A stretch of DNA of 23,871 bases from Rhodobacteraceae bacterium UBA1943 (lineage in GTDB: Bacteria; Pseudomonadota; Alphaproteobacteria; Rhodobacterales; Rhodobacteraceae), in NCBI GenBank assembly GCA_002336845.1, contig DDEX01000098.1:1-23871 (forward strand), written 5' to 3'. This document shows, piece by piece, positions 8,236-15,668 of this stretch. Numbering within the stretch: position 1 is the first letter of the stretch; every line of letters starts with the position of its first letter. The position numbers and the translations under genes were made by a program. The notes beneath the pieces are model-generated. The model did not search any database. It saw nothing but the letters and a program-made list of their open reading frames with translations, and had not been told where the DNA came from.

Positions 8236-8259
8236 GTGATCCGGCCTGCGACGGATCAC
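8236..8259. promoter_or_regulatory. 8-bp inverted repeat upstream of RND operon
   Basis: GTGATCCG (8236-8243) is mirrored by CGGATCAC (8252-8259) with an 8-base spacer, about 85-108 bases before the adaptor start codon. The half-sites resemble a regulator operator. It contains TGATCC, but no CGTA follows at the 16-base spacing of the sigma-E-type promoters found later in the window, so I do not call it such a promoter. Confidence 0.4.
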
Positions 8260-8288
8260 CTTGTCATCCGCGTATCACAGCCACAGAC

Positions 8289-8318
8289 CATCAGATTGCC
8301 CTGACCGGCAATCTGATG
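8289..8318. promoter_or_regulatory. 12-bp perfect inverted repeat in RND operon leader
   Basis: CATCAGATTGCC (8289-8300) and GGCAATCTGATG (8307-8318) pair perfectly around a 6-base spacer and end 25 bases before the adaptor ATG. TTTTT follows at 8325-8329. It could be an operator for a dimeric repressor (RND operons are often controlled this way) or a leader terminator. No regulator gene is next to the pump, so the binding protein would be encoded elsewhere. Confidence 0.55.
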
Positions 8319-8343
8319 CCGCAGTTTTTGACGAAGGAAGATC

Positions 8344-9528
8344 ATGCCCCGAAACCTGCCGCTCCTTCGTCGCCTCGTCGCCCTGATCCTGATGACGCCG
8401 CTGCTTGCCACGCCACCGCTTCTTGCCCAGCAGGCGCCCGCCCCGCAACCCGCCGGCAAGGCCGGTTATATGGAGGCCGCATCCACGCAGGTGCCGGTGA
8501 CCATCACCCTGACGGGCCGGGCGCTGGCGCAGAATGCCACACAGGTCCGGCCAAGGGTGGGCGGGGCGCTGACGGCCATACTTTACGCGCCGGGAACCGA
8601 GGTTGCGGCGGGAACGCCGCTGTTTTCCATCGACCCGCTGACCTACGAAGTCGCCCTGTCGGCCGCAGAGGCAGAGCGCACCCGCGCCGATGCCGATTAT
8701 CGCAGCGCCAAGCTGGCCTTTGACCGGGCCGAGCGGTTGCAGGGATCGGCCACCAGCCGGTCAACCTTCGAGGATGCCCAGGCGGCGCTGCTCAAGGCGC
8801 AAGCCACACTGGGGGCTGCGGAATCCAGCCTGAAACTGGCCAAGGCGCAGTTGGACTGGGCAACAATCCGCGCGCCGATTGCCGGCATCGTCGGGGTACC
8901 GCAGGTTTCGGTCGGCGATCTGGTGACGCAGAACCAGTCCGAGGCGCTGGCCGAGATCGTGCAGGTCGATCCGATCCATGTCGATCTGACCGAACCCTAC
9001 CCGACCCGCCTGCGTATCGAGGCGCGGGCGGCAGCGGGCGAGGTGACGCTGACCGACCCGCAACTGACGCTGATCCTGGACGACGGACGCCGCGTGGAAG
9101 GCACGGCGCGGCTGATCTCCACCGGCGCCACGGTTTCCACCACCACAGGCACCCGCACCCTGCGGTTCGAGGTTGCCAACGCGGGCGGGCTGATCGCACC
9201 CGGCATGTTCCTGCATGGTGAGTTGCAGGTCGGCCAGACCACCGCCTTTCTGGTGCCCCAACGGGCAGCCCAGCGCCAGCGCGACGGCAGCCTGACGGTC
9301 TGGCTGGTTGTTGACGGCAAGGCCAAAAAGCAGGCCGTGGTCGAAAGCGGCACCTATGGCAATGCCTGGGTGGTGCAGTCCGGCCTGACGGCAGGCGACC
9401 GCATCCTGATCGACGGCACAACCAACCTGCGCGACGGGCAGGCGATTGACCCGGTGCCCGCCACCATCGACGCGAACGGCGTGGTGCAGGATGCCACCGC
9501 CGCGGCCCCTTCCACGGCGGGGAACTGA
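8344..9528 (+). CDS. RND efflux periplasmic adaptor (AcrA/MexA-like)
   Basis: This 394-residue membrane fusion protein links an inner-membrane RND pump to an outer-membrane channel. It has a Sec-type signal (LLRRLVALILMTPLLATPPLLA, cleavage near LLAQQ) with no lipobox cysteine, so it is probably soluble in the periplasm or held only by protein contacts. Then come the half-lipoyl segment (RPRVGGALTAILYAPGTEV), an alanine-rich helical hairpin (about residues 105-165), the second lipoyl half (IRAPIAGIVGVPQVSVGDLV) and the beta-barrel and membrane-proximal domains. A good GAAGGAAG precedes the ATG. The pump gene starts 3 bases after the stop, so the two are translationally coupled. Confidence 0.93.
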   Translation: MPRNLPLLRRLVALILMTPLLATPPLLAQQAPAPQPAGKAGYMEAASTQVPVTITLTGRALAQNATQVRPRVGGALTAILYAPGTEVAAGTPLFSIDPLTYEVALSAAEAERTRADADYRSAKLAFDRAERLQGSATSRSTFEDAQAALLKAQATLGAAESSLKLAKAQLDWATIRAPIAGIVGVPQVSVGDLVTQNQSEALAEIVQVDPIHVDLTEPYPTRLRIEARAAAGEVTLTDPQLTLILDDGRRVEGTARLISTGATVSTTTGTRTLRFEVANAGGLIAPGMFLHGELQVGQTTAFLVPQRAAQRQRDGSLTVWLVVDGKAKKQAVVESGTYGNAWVVQSGLTAGDRILIDGTTNLRDGQAIDPVPATIDANGVVQDATAAAPSTAGN

Positions 9529-9531
9529 CCC

Positions 9532-12500
9532 GTGGCGCAGTTTTTCATTACCCGCCCCGTCTTTGCCTGGGTCATCGCCATTGTCACCATGCTGTTCGGC
9601 ACCTGGGGCCTGATGACCCTGCCGATTGAACAATACCCCGACATCGCACCCACCCGCGTGACCATCACCGCCACCTATCCCGGCGCCTCGGCCGAGGTGA
9701 CCGAGAACTCGGTGACTTCGGTCATTCAGGACGGGATGACCGGGCTTGATGGCCTGCTGTTCATGACCGCGACCTCCAGCGCCACGGGCCGCTCGCAAGT
9801 GGCGATGACATTTTCGGACACGACCGACCCCGACACGGCGCAGATGCTGGTGCAGAACAAGCTGCAACGCGTGCAGAACAGTTTGCCGGATACGGTCGTG
9901 CAGCGCGGCATCTCGGTGGCGCGCAGCGGCGAATCCTCGCTGATGGTGGGGGCGCTGGTGTCGAAGGACGGGCGCTATTCCACCGTTGAACTGGGCGATC
10001 TGACCGGGCAGTTGATCGAAGATGCGGTGCTGCGCACCGATGGCGTGGGCTCGATTGACAGCTTTTCCTCGGGCTATGCGATGCGGGTCTGGCTCGACCC
10101 GATCAAGATGGCGGAATACCAGATCACCACGGCGGATGTGTCGTCGGCGATTGCCGACCAGAACTCCACGGTCTCGGTGGGTTCCCTTGGCGCGCAGCCG
10201 GTGGTGCCGGGCCAGCAATTGACTGTTGCCCTGTCGGCGCAGACCCAGCTTTCGACCGTCGATCAGTTCGCCCGCATCCAGCTCAAGGCGGAAGAAAACG
10301 GCAGCCGCGTGCTGTTGGGCGATGTGGCGCGGATCGAAATCGGCACCGAAAGCTATGGCTCTTCGGCGCTGCTGAATGGTGCGAATGCCGCCGGTTTCTC
10401 GGTCACGCTGGCCTCTGGCGCCAATGCGGTTGAAACCGCCAACCGGGTGCGCGCGGTGCTGGACAGCATCAAGCCCGCCCTGCCCGAAGGCGTGGACATC
10501 GCCTATCCCTATGACACCTCGCCCTTCATCGAGCAATCCATCGAAAAGGTCTATCACACCCTGTTCGAGGCGGTGGGGCTGGTGTTCCTTGTCATCCTCG
10601 TCTTCCTGCAAAGCTGGCGGGCGACGGTGATCCCCACCATTGCCGTGCCGGTCGTTCTGCTGGGCACCTTTGGCGTGCTGGCGGTGTTCGGCTTTTCCAT
10701 CAACACGCTGACCATGTTCGCCCTTGTTCTGGCCATCGGCCTTTTGGTCGATGACGCCATCGTCGTGGTGGAAAACGTGGAACGAGTGATGGAGGAGGAC
10801 CATCTTGACCCGCTGGAGGCCACGCGCCGGTCGATGAAGCAGATCACCTCGGCCCTTGTCGGCATCGTGCTGGTCCTGTCGGCGGTGTTCCTGCCCATGG
10901 CCTTCATGTCGGGATCGACCGGGGTGATTTACCGGCAATTCTCGGTCACCATCATCTCGGCCATGATCCTGTCGCTGGCGGTCGCGCTGATCCTGACGCC
11001 GGCGATGTGCGCGGCCCTGTTGAAACGGCGGGCGCATGGCGGCGGCAATGCACTGGCACGCGGCTTCAACCGGGGGCTTGATGCCGCGACGCGCAGCTAT
11101 GGCAGCATTGCCTGGTCGGCGATGAAAAAGCCCCTGCTGATGCTGGTCCTGCTGTTGGGCATCGGTGGTGGCGCGGGCTGGCTGTTCCAGCGCCTGCCCT
11201 CGTCTTTCGTGCCACAAGAGGATCAGGGAGTGCTGATGGTCATGCTGCGGCTGGCCGAAGGATCGACCACAGCCCAGACAGCCGCGGTGGCGACCGAGGT
11301 GCAGGACTGGCTGCTGACCAAACAGAAAGACAGCGTGGACACCGTGATGACGGCACTTGGCTTTTCTTTTGGCGGCGGAGGTCAGAATACCGCAATGCTG
11401 TTTGTAAAGCTGAAAGCCTTTGCCGACCGGCCGGGCCAGACGGCCGCGATGCTGCAACAGGCGGGCACCCAACGGTTCCGCGGCCACCGGGCGGGCAACA
11501 TCACCTTCATGCAGCCGCCGCAGATTCAGGGCCTTGGCCAGAACGCCGGGATTTCGTTCTACCTGATCGACCAGGCAGGCAGCGGGCAGACCGCGCTGGA
11601 GGATGCCGCCCAGGATCTGGTGGCGCGGGCCGAGGCGGCGGGGGTTGCCAGCGGTTTCCGTGGGCAGGAACCGAACCGCCGCCCCTCGCTGAAGCTGGAC
11701 ATTGATCAGGAAAAGGCCCGCGCCATGGGCCTGACGGTCAGCAGCGTGAATTCCATGCTGTCGGTCATCTTCTCCGGCTCTCAGGTGAACGACTTCCAGT
11801 TGGGAACCGAATTGCGCCCCGTGATCGTGCAAGGTGCGCCCGAATGGCGGATGCAGCCCGAACAGATCGACAGTTGGAGCGCGCGCAACAGCGCGGGCGA
11901 AATGGTGCCATTCGCCGCCTTCATGAACAAGGTCTGGACCGAAAGCTCGCCCTCGCTGGACAGTTACGGCGGCACACGGGCGATTTCCATTTCAGCCAAC
12001 CCGGCGGACGGGGTTTCCACGGGCGAGGCGATGGCCAAGATCGCCGAACTGGTGAAAGAGGTGCCCGGCGGCTACGGCATCGCCTGGACCGGGCTTTCGT
12101 ATCAGGAACAGCTTGCGGGCAATCAGGCGCCGCTTCTCTTCGCCATGTCGGGTCTGGTGGTGTTCCTGTGTCTTGCCGCCCTGTACGAAAGCTGGACGGT
12201 GCCCTTTGCCGTGATGCTGGCGGTTCCGGTTGGAATCTTGGGCGCGCTGGTCGCGGCCTGGGCCTTTGGCCAGTCGAATGACGTCTATTTCAAGGTGGGC
12301 CTGCTGACGACCATCGGCCTTGCCGCGCAGAACGCCATTCTGATCGTCGAATTCGCCGAATCCTTGCGCAAACAGGGCAAGGGGCTGCTGGAGGCAACGC
12401 GAGAGGCGGCCGAGATTCGTCTGCGGCCGATCCTGATGACCTCTTTCGCCTTTGCGCTGGGGGTGCTGCCGCTGGCCCTTGCCAATGGCGCCGGCGCGGC

Positions 12501-12618
12501 GGCGCAGCACGCCATCGGCATCGGGGTGCTGGGGGGTATGGTTGCCTCAACCGTGATCGCATTGTTCATGGTGCCTGCGCTTTATGTGCTGGTGAAAACG
12601 GTCACGCGGCAGACATAA
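9532..12618 (+). CDS. RND multidrug efflux pump (AcrB/HAE1 type)
   Basis: This 1028-residue inner-membrane proton antiporter exports hydrophobic compounds through the adaptor. It has the canonical opening FFITRPVFAWVIAIV, two large periplasmic domains and twelve expected membrane helices. The proton-relay residues are present: the aspartate pair in GLLVDDAIVVVENV (AcrB Asp407/Asp408 positions) and the lysine in YFKVGLLTTIGLAAQNAIL (AcrB Lys940 position). Length is normal for the family. It starts with GTG at 9532, 3 bases after the adaptor stop, which fits coupled translation. No outer-membrane channel gene follows, so a TolC-like protein encoded elsewhere must complete the pump. Confidence 0.95.
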   Translation: MAQFFITRPVFAWVIAIVTMLFGTWGLMTLPIEQYPDIAPTRVTITATYPGASAEVTENSVTSVIQDGMTGLDGLLFMTATSSATGRSQVAMTFSDTTDPDTAQMLVQNKLQRVQNSLPDTVVQRGISVARSGESSLMVGALVSKDGRYSTVELGDLTGQLIEDAVLRTDGVGSIDSFSSGYAMRVWLDPIKMAEYQITTADVSSAIADQNSTVSVGSLGAQPVVPGQQLTVALSAQTQLSTVDQFARIQLKAEENGSRVLLGDVARIEIGTESYGSSALLNGANAAGFSVTLASGANAVETANRVRAVLDSIKPALPEGVDIAYPYDTSPFIEQSIEKVYHTLFEAVGLVFLVILVFLQSWRATVIPTIAVPVVLLGTFGVLAVFGFSINTLTMFALVLAIGLLVDDAIVVVENVERVMEEDHLDPLEATRRSMKQITSALVGIVLVLSAVFLPMAFMSGSTGVIYRQFSVTIISAMILSLAVALILTPAMCAALLKRRAHGGGNALARGFNRGLDAATRSYGSIAWSAMKKPLLMLVLLLGIGGGAGWLFQRLPSSFVPQEDQGVLMVMLRLAEGSTTAQTAAVATEVQDWLLTKQKDSVDTVMTALGFSFGGGGQNTAMLFVKLKAFADRPGQTAAMLQQAGTQRFRGHRAGNITFMQPPQIQGLGQNAGISFYLIDQAGSGQTALEDAAQDLVARAEAAGVASGFRGQEPNRRPSLKLDIDQEKARAMGLTVSSVNSMLSVIFSGSQVNDFQLGTELRPVIVQGAPEWRMQPEQIDSWSARNSAGEMVPFAAFMNKVWTESSPSLDSYGGTRAISISANPADGVSTGEAMAKIAELVKEVPGGYGIAWTGLSYQEQLAGNQAPLLFAMSGLVVFLCLAALYESWTVPFAVMLAVPVGILGALVAAWAFGQSNDVYFKVGLLTTIGLAAQNAILIVEFAESLRKQGKGLLEATREAAEIRLRPILMTSFAFALGVLPLALANGAGAAAQHAIGIGVLGGMVASTVIALFMVPALYVLVKTVTRQT

Positions 12619-12660
12619 GTTTCCGATCCGCGGCGGGATGTGCGCAAACAATCGGCAGTT

Positions 12661-12704
12661 GGCGAAAGGCGGCAAATTTGCGTCGCTTTTCGCCCTTTGT
12701 TTTG
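12661..12704 (+). terminator. Probable terminator of the RND operon
   Basis: GGCGAAA (12661-12667) pairs with TTTCGCC (about 12688-12694) around a segment that contains the palindrome GCAAATTTGC and a further GCG/CGC pair. This makes an imperfect hairpin followed by CTTTGTTTT. It lies about 43 bases past the pump stop. The fold was judged by eye. Confidence 0.5.
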
Positions 12705-12751
12705 CAGCCCATGGATTGACATAGGCCCATGCGCCACCCAAGCCTCGCCCG

Positions 12752-12780
12752 CAAGTTCCGGCAGGCAACCTGCCGACTTG
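12752..12780 (+). promoter_or_regulatory. Stable hairpin in the purU leader
   Basis: CAAGT-tc-CGGCAGG (12752-12765), loop CAA, CCTGCCG-ACTTG (12769-12780) gives 12 base pairs with a 2-base bulge. It ends 27 bases before the purU ATG. A TTGACA at 12716-12721 may be the -35 of the purU promoter, which would put the hairpin at the very 5' end of the mRNA. I do not recognise a known riboswitch class. It may be a leader control element or only a stabilising stem. Confidence 0.5.
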
Positions 12781-12807
12781 TAACAGGAATCTGAAAGGAA
12801 AACTGGC

Positions 12808-13692
12808 ATGACCGCCTATGTCCTGACCGTGCAATGCACCTCGCGCCGAGGGATCGTCGCGGCCATCACCGGCTATCTGGCCGACCAGGGCTGCAACATC
12901 ACCGACGCCTCGCAGTTCGATGACGAGCTGACCGGCCAGTTCTTTACCCGCATCACCTTTCGGTCGGAAACCGGGGTAACGCTGGCCGCCCTGCGCGACG
13001 GGTTCGAAGCCGTCGCCAAGCCGTTCGAGATGGCATGGGCCATCCATGACGGCGCGCACCGCATGAAGGTGCTGCTGATGGTGTCGAACTTTGGCCACTG
13101 CCTGAACGACCTGCTTTACCGCTGGAAGATCGGCGCGCTGCCGGTTGATATCGTCGGCGTGGTGTCGAACCACCTGACCTATCAGAAGGTGGTGGTGAAC
13201 CACGACCTGCCCTTCCACCACATCAAGGTGACCAAGGAAAACAAGCCCGAGGCCGAAAAGCGCCTGCTGAATCTGGTTGATGAATCCGGGGCCGAGCTGG
13301 TGGTGCTGGCGCGCTATATGCAGGTGCTGTCGGATGCGTTCTGCGAAAAGATGTCTGGGCGGATCATCAACATCCACCATTCCTTCCTGCCCTCGTTCAA
13401 GGGTGCCAATCCCTACAAGCAGGCCTATGAGCGGGGGGTAAAGCTGATCGGCGCGACCAGCCATTACGTCACCGCCGATCTGGACGAAGGCCCGATCATC
13501 GAACAGGACATCGTGCGCATCACCCACGCCCAATCGGCCGATGACTATGTCTCGCTGGGCCGCGATGTGGAAAGCTCGGTCCTCAGCCGTGCGATCCACG
13601 CCCACATTCATCACCGCGTGTTCATGAACGGCAACAAGACGGTGGTCTTCCCCGCCTCGCCCGGCAGCTATGCCAGCGAGCGGATGGGCTGA
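12808..13692 (+). CDS. purU: Formyltetrahydrofolate deformylase
   Basis: This 294-residue enzyme hydrolyses 10-formyl-THF to formate and THF, balancing the one-carbon pool. An N-terminal ACT regulatory domain (about residues 4-80, with the SRRGIVAAITGYLADQGCNI pattern) precedes a formyltransferase-like catalytic domain (about 85-275). The catalytic triad of this fold is visible: Asn188 and His190 in IINIHHSFLPSFKGANPY, and Asp226 in VTADLDEGPII. Length is normal. AAAGGAA before the ATG gives a good ribosome binding site. The gene stands alone between the RND operon and a convergent methyltransferase gene whose stop lies only 3 bases away. A leader hairpin (12752-12780) may control it. Confidence 0.96.
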   Translation: MTAYVLTVQCTSRRGIVAAITGYLADQGCNITDASQFDDELTGQFFTRITFRSETGVTLAALRDGFEAVAKPFEMAWAIHDGAHRMKVLLMVSNFGHCLNDLLYRWKIGALPVDIVGVVSNHLTYQKVVVNHDLPFHHIKVTKENKPEAEKRLLNLVDESGAELVVLARYMQVLSDAFCEKMSGRIINIHHSFLPSFKGANPYKQAYERGVKLIGATSHYVTADLDEGPIIEQDIVRITHAQSADDYVSLGRDVESSVLSRAIHAHIHHRVFMNGNKTVVFPASPGSYASERMG

Positions 13693-13695
13693 CGC

Positions 13696-14856
13696 TTACG
13701 CGCGGGTGTGGGCAAACTCGACCTGCACCACATCCGCGCGACCCGTTGAAAACGCCCCGGCGCAACTGCCCAGATAATACAGCCAGTTGCGCCGGAACCT
13801 GTCGTCAAAGCCCATCCGCACCAATCTGGGCGCCATATCTTGCAGGTTCTCGCCCCAGATCCGGCAGGTGCGGGCGTAATCCTGCCCGAAGGCAAAGCTG
13901 CCCACCATTTCCAGACCCGCGCGCCGGGCGTGATGGGCCATGGCCGCATTGCAGGGCAGCATTCCACCGGGAAAGGTGTGATGGCGGATGTAGTCGGTTG
14001 TCTTGCGATACAGCGAAAATTCGGCATCCGGCACGGTGATGGCCTGCACCACCGCGCGGCCCCCTTCGGCCAGACACTCTTTCAGCTTGGCGAAGTAAAC
14101 TGGCCAATAGGCCTCTCCCACCGCCTCGATCATCTCGATCGACACGATTGCGTCGAACCGCCCCTGCACGGTGCGATAGTCTTGCAGCCGCACCTCGGCC
14201 CGTCCGTCCAGCCGCGCATCGGCATAGCCCTTCTGGCTGGGCGACAGGGTTATGGCTGTCACATCGCGCCCGGTTTCCGCCGCACGCTCGGCAAAGCCGC
14301 CCCAGCCGCAGCCGATTTCCAGAACCCGCTCGCCCTGCCCCAAGCGGCCAAGGATGCGGTCGTATTTGGCGTCTTGCGCCCGGCCAAGATCGGTTTCGCC
14401 GGGGGCGAACAGGGCCGAGGAATAGGTCATCCCCCGATCCAGCCAAAGCTGGTAGAACTCATTGCCCACATCGTAATGCGCCCGGATGTTGCGCCCCGCC
14501 CCGCGCAGGGAATTGGGCCGCATCATCCTGCCCAAAAGGTGCAGCTTGATCTTGCTCCACAGGCTTGGCGTGGCCCAGCCTTGCAGATGATCCAGGTTGC
14601 GCAGGGCCAGGGCCGTCAATGCCTCGATGCTGCCGGTGTCCCACAGGCCCGCGACATAGCCCTCTCCCAGACCAATCTCGCCCCGCGTCAGCAGCAGCGG
14701 CAGCAAGGCCCAGTCGCGAAGGACCAGGTCGATCTCTGGCCCAGAGCCAAATCGATGCACCTGCCCCTCTGGCGTGGTCAGCACCAGCGTGCCGTGGCGC
14801 AGCCCCTCCAGCGCCGAAAGGAAACGGGTTTTCACAAGGCGGCCTGCAATCATCAT
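13696..14856 (-). CDS. SAM-dependent fatty-acyl phospholipid methyltransferase (CFA synthase family)
   Basis: This 386-residue enzyme of the cyclopropane fatty acid synthase family transfers a carbon from S-adenosylmethionine to the double bond of membrane lipid acyl chains. It shows the lipid-site motif HYDVGNEFYQLWLD (residues 127-140), SAM motif LEIGCGWGG (179-187), MIEAVG (242-247) and FPGGMLPC. Compared with E. coli Cfa, the bicarbonate ligands Cys139 and His266 are replaced by Ser147 (MTYSSALF) and Gln271 (VQAIT). The Glu, Ile and Tyr ligands remain as Glu244, Ile273 and Tyr327. That fits a methyl-transferring relative such as the Rhodobacter furan fatty acid enzyme UfaM better than a true cyclopropane synthase (inference). 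Its ATG overlaps the stop of the DUF1365 gene (TGATG), with AGGA upstream, so it is the last gene of a coupled three-gene operon. Confidence 0.9.
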   Translation of the reverse strand: MMIAGRLVKTRFLSALEGLRHGTLVLTTPEGQVHRFGSGPEIDLVLRDWALLPLLLTRGEIGLGEGYVAGLWDTGSIEALTALALRNLDHLQGWATPSLWSKIKLHLLGRMMRPNSLRGAGRNIRAHYDVGNEFYQLWLDRGMTYSSALFAPGETDLGRAQDAKYDRILGRLGQGERVLEIGCGWGGFAERAAETGRDVTAITLSPSQKGYADARLDGRAEVRLQDYRTVQGRFDAIVSIEMIEAVGEAYWPVYFAKLKECLAEGGRAVVQAITVPDAEFSLYRKTTDYIRHHTFPGGMLPCNAAMAHHARRAGLEMVGSFAFGQDYARTCRIWGENLQDMAPRLVRMGFDDRFRRNWLYYLGSCAGAFSTGRADVVQVEFAHTRA

Positions 14857-15668
14857 CAGCGACTGATTTCCTGAGAGGGAGGGGTGGGTTGGGTGCGATA
14901 GCGCGCGCCTTTCAGCCGCAGCCGCAGCGCGTTCCAGAAGATAAGCGCCAGCACCCGCGCCGCGCCGCCGGGGCGACGGATCAGACTGGCCAGCAGATCG
15001 CGGGCATGTATCGGGGTGATGGGGCCGGACATCGTGGCAATCAGCCCGTCGGCGCCATCAATCTGGGCGATGCGCACCCCAAAGTGATCGGCCCGCAGAT
15101 CAAAGCGGAACAGATAGTTTCCCGCAATGCGCTGAAAGGGCGAGACGTAGAACACCTTTTCTGTCGCCACCTCCTTTTGCGGGGTCATCGGGGCAAAGTC
15201 CGGCAGGTGGCACAGATAGCTGTGGCGCTGACCGAAGGTGTTGTTCACCTCGGCAATCACCGCCAGAAGGTCTTCGCCACGAAGGGCAATCCAGAAGCTG
15301 ACAGGTGTGAACCACAGGCCCAACAGGCGGGGCTGCGTGATCAGCGCAATTGTCAGCCCCGCCGTATGCAGACCCGCATCGCCCAGAACCTCGCGTGCCC
15401 AGGCTGCCCCGCGCCCTTGGCCGCGTGGGCCACCATGATCGCGGGTATGAAAAGAGAGCAGATTCAATCGGTCGATTGAAAGCATCGGGCGCGATATGGC
15501 CACCTCGGGGCATAGGATAATGTAATCAAGGCTATAACGGAAGGCATGACGAATGGCGCCGCGCCGCGCATGGATGGTATGGGCCGCGATTCGCCACACC
15601 TCGCCAGCCGCCAGCCGTGACACAAGCTCTGTCAGTTCCGCATCGCCCGTCATGGCAGAAACCGTCAC
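14856..15668 (-). CDS. DUF1365 protein of the sigma-E lipid operon
   Basis: This is a 270-residue DUF1365 (COG3496) protein. Typical family blocks are the HAFRYSLDYIIL segment near residue 45, the GLWFTPVSFWIALR block, the NTFGQRHSYLC block and the EKVFYVSPFQRI motif. In Rhodobacter sphaeroides a DUF1365 gene sits in the same singlet-oxygen cluster. I recall it being needed for furan fatty acid formation, possibly as the oxygen-inserting protein, but the exact assignment is from memory. The chosen GTG at 15668 overlaps the preceding stop (GTGA), which fits coupling. ATG at 15653, giving 265 residues, is an equally possible start because neither has a clear ribosome binding site. Confidence 0.85.
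   Translation of the reverse strand: MTVSAMTGDAELTELVSRLAAGEVWRIAAHTIHARRGAIRHAFRYSLDYIILCPEVAISRPMLSIDRLNLLSFHTRDHGGPRGQGRGAAWAREVLGDAGLHTAGLTIALITQPRLLGLWFTPVSFWIALRGEDLLAVIAEVNNTFGQRHSYLCHLPDFAPMTPQKEVATEKVFYVSPFQRIAGNYLFRFDLRADHFGVRIAQIDGADGLIATMSGPITPIHARDLLASLIRRPGGAARVLALIFWNALRLRLKGARYRTQPTPPSQEISR

Larger units (their letters stand above)
8067..8343. other. Intergenic region between small gene and RND operon
   Basis: These 277 bases separate divergent genes and should hold both promoters. I find no convincing gene in them. Apart from the two inverted repeats listed separately (8236-8259 and 8289-8318), there is a small GAAAC-CA-GTTTC palindrome at 8115-8126. No consensus-quality -35/-10 pair stood out. 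Confidence 0.4.

Noticed and set aside
7897..8259. 120-codon minus-strand frame over the small membrane gene
   Set aside because: It is in a different frame from the 47-residue protein. Its translation is polar and arginine-rich without structure, while the shorter frame has a clear membrane segment.
8237..8262. Fourth sigma-E promoter before the RND operon
   Set aside because: TGATCC is present on both strands in the inverted repeat, but at a 16-base spacing the plus strand reads CCTT and the minus strand CAAG in place of CGTA.
8761..11832. 1023-codon open frame on the minus strand
   Set aside because: It is antisense to the RND adaptor and pump, which have full family motifs. The translation is low-complexity His/Gln/Gly/Arg and protein-unlike.
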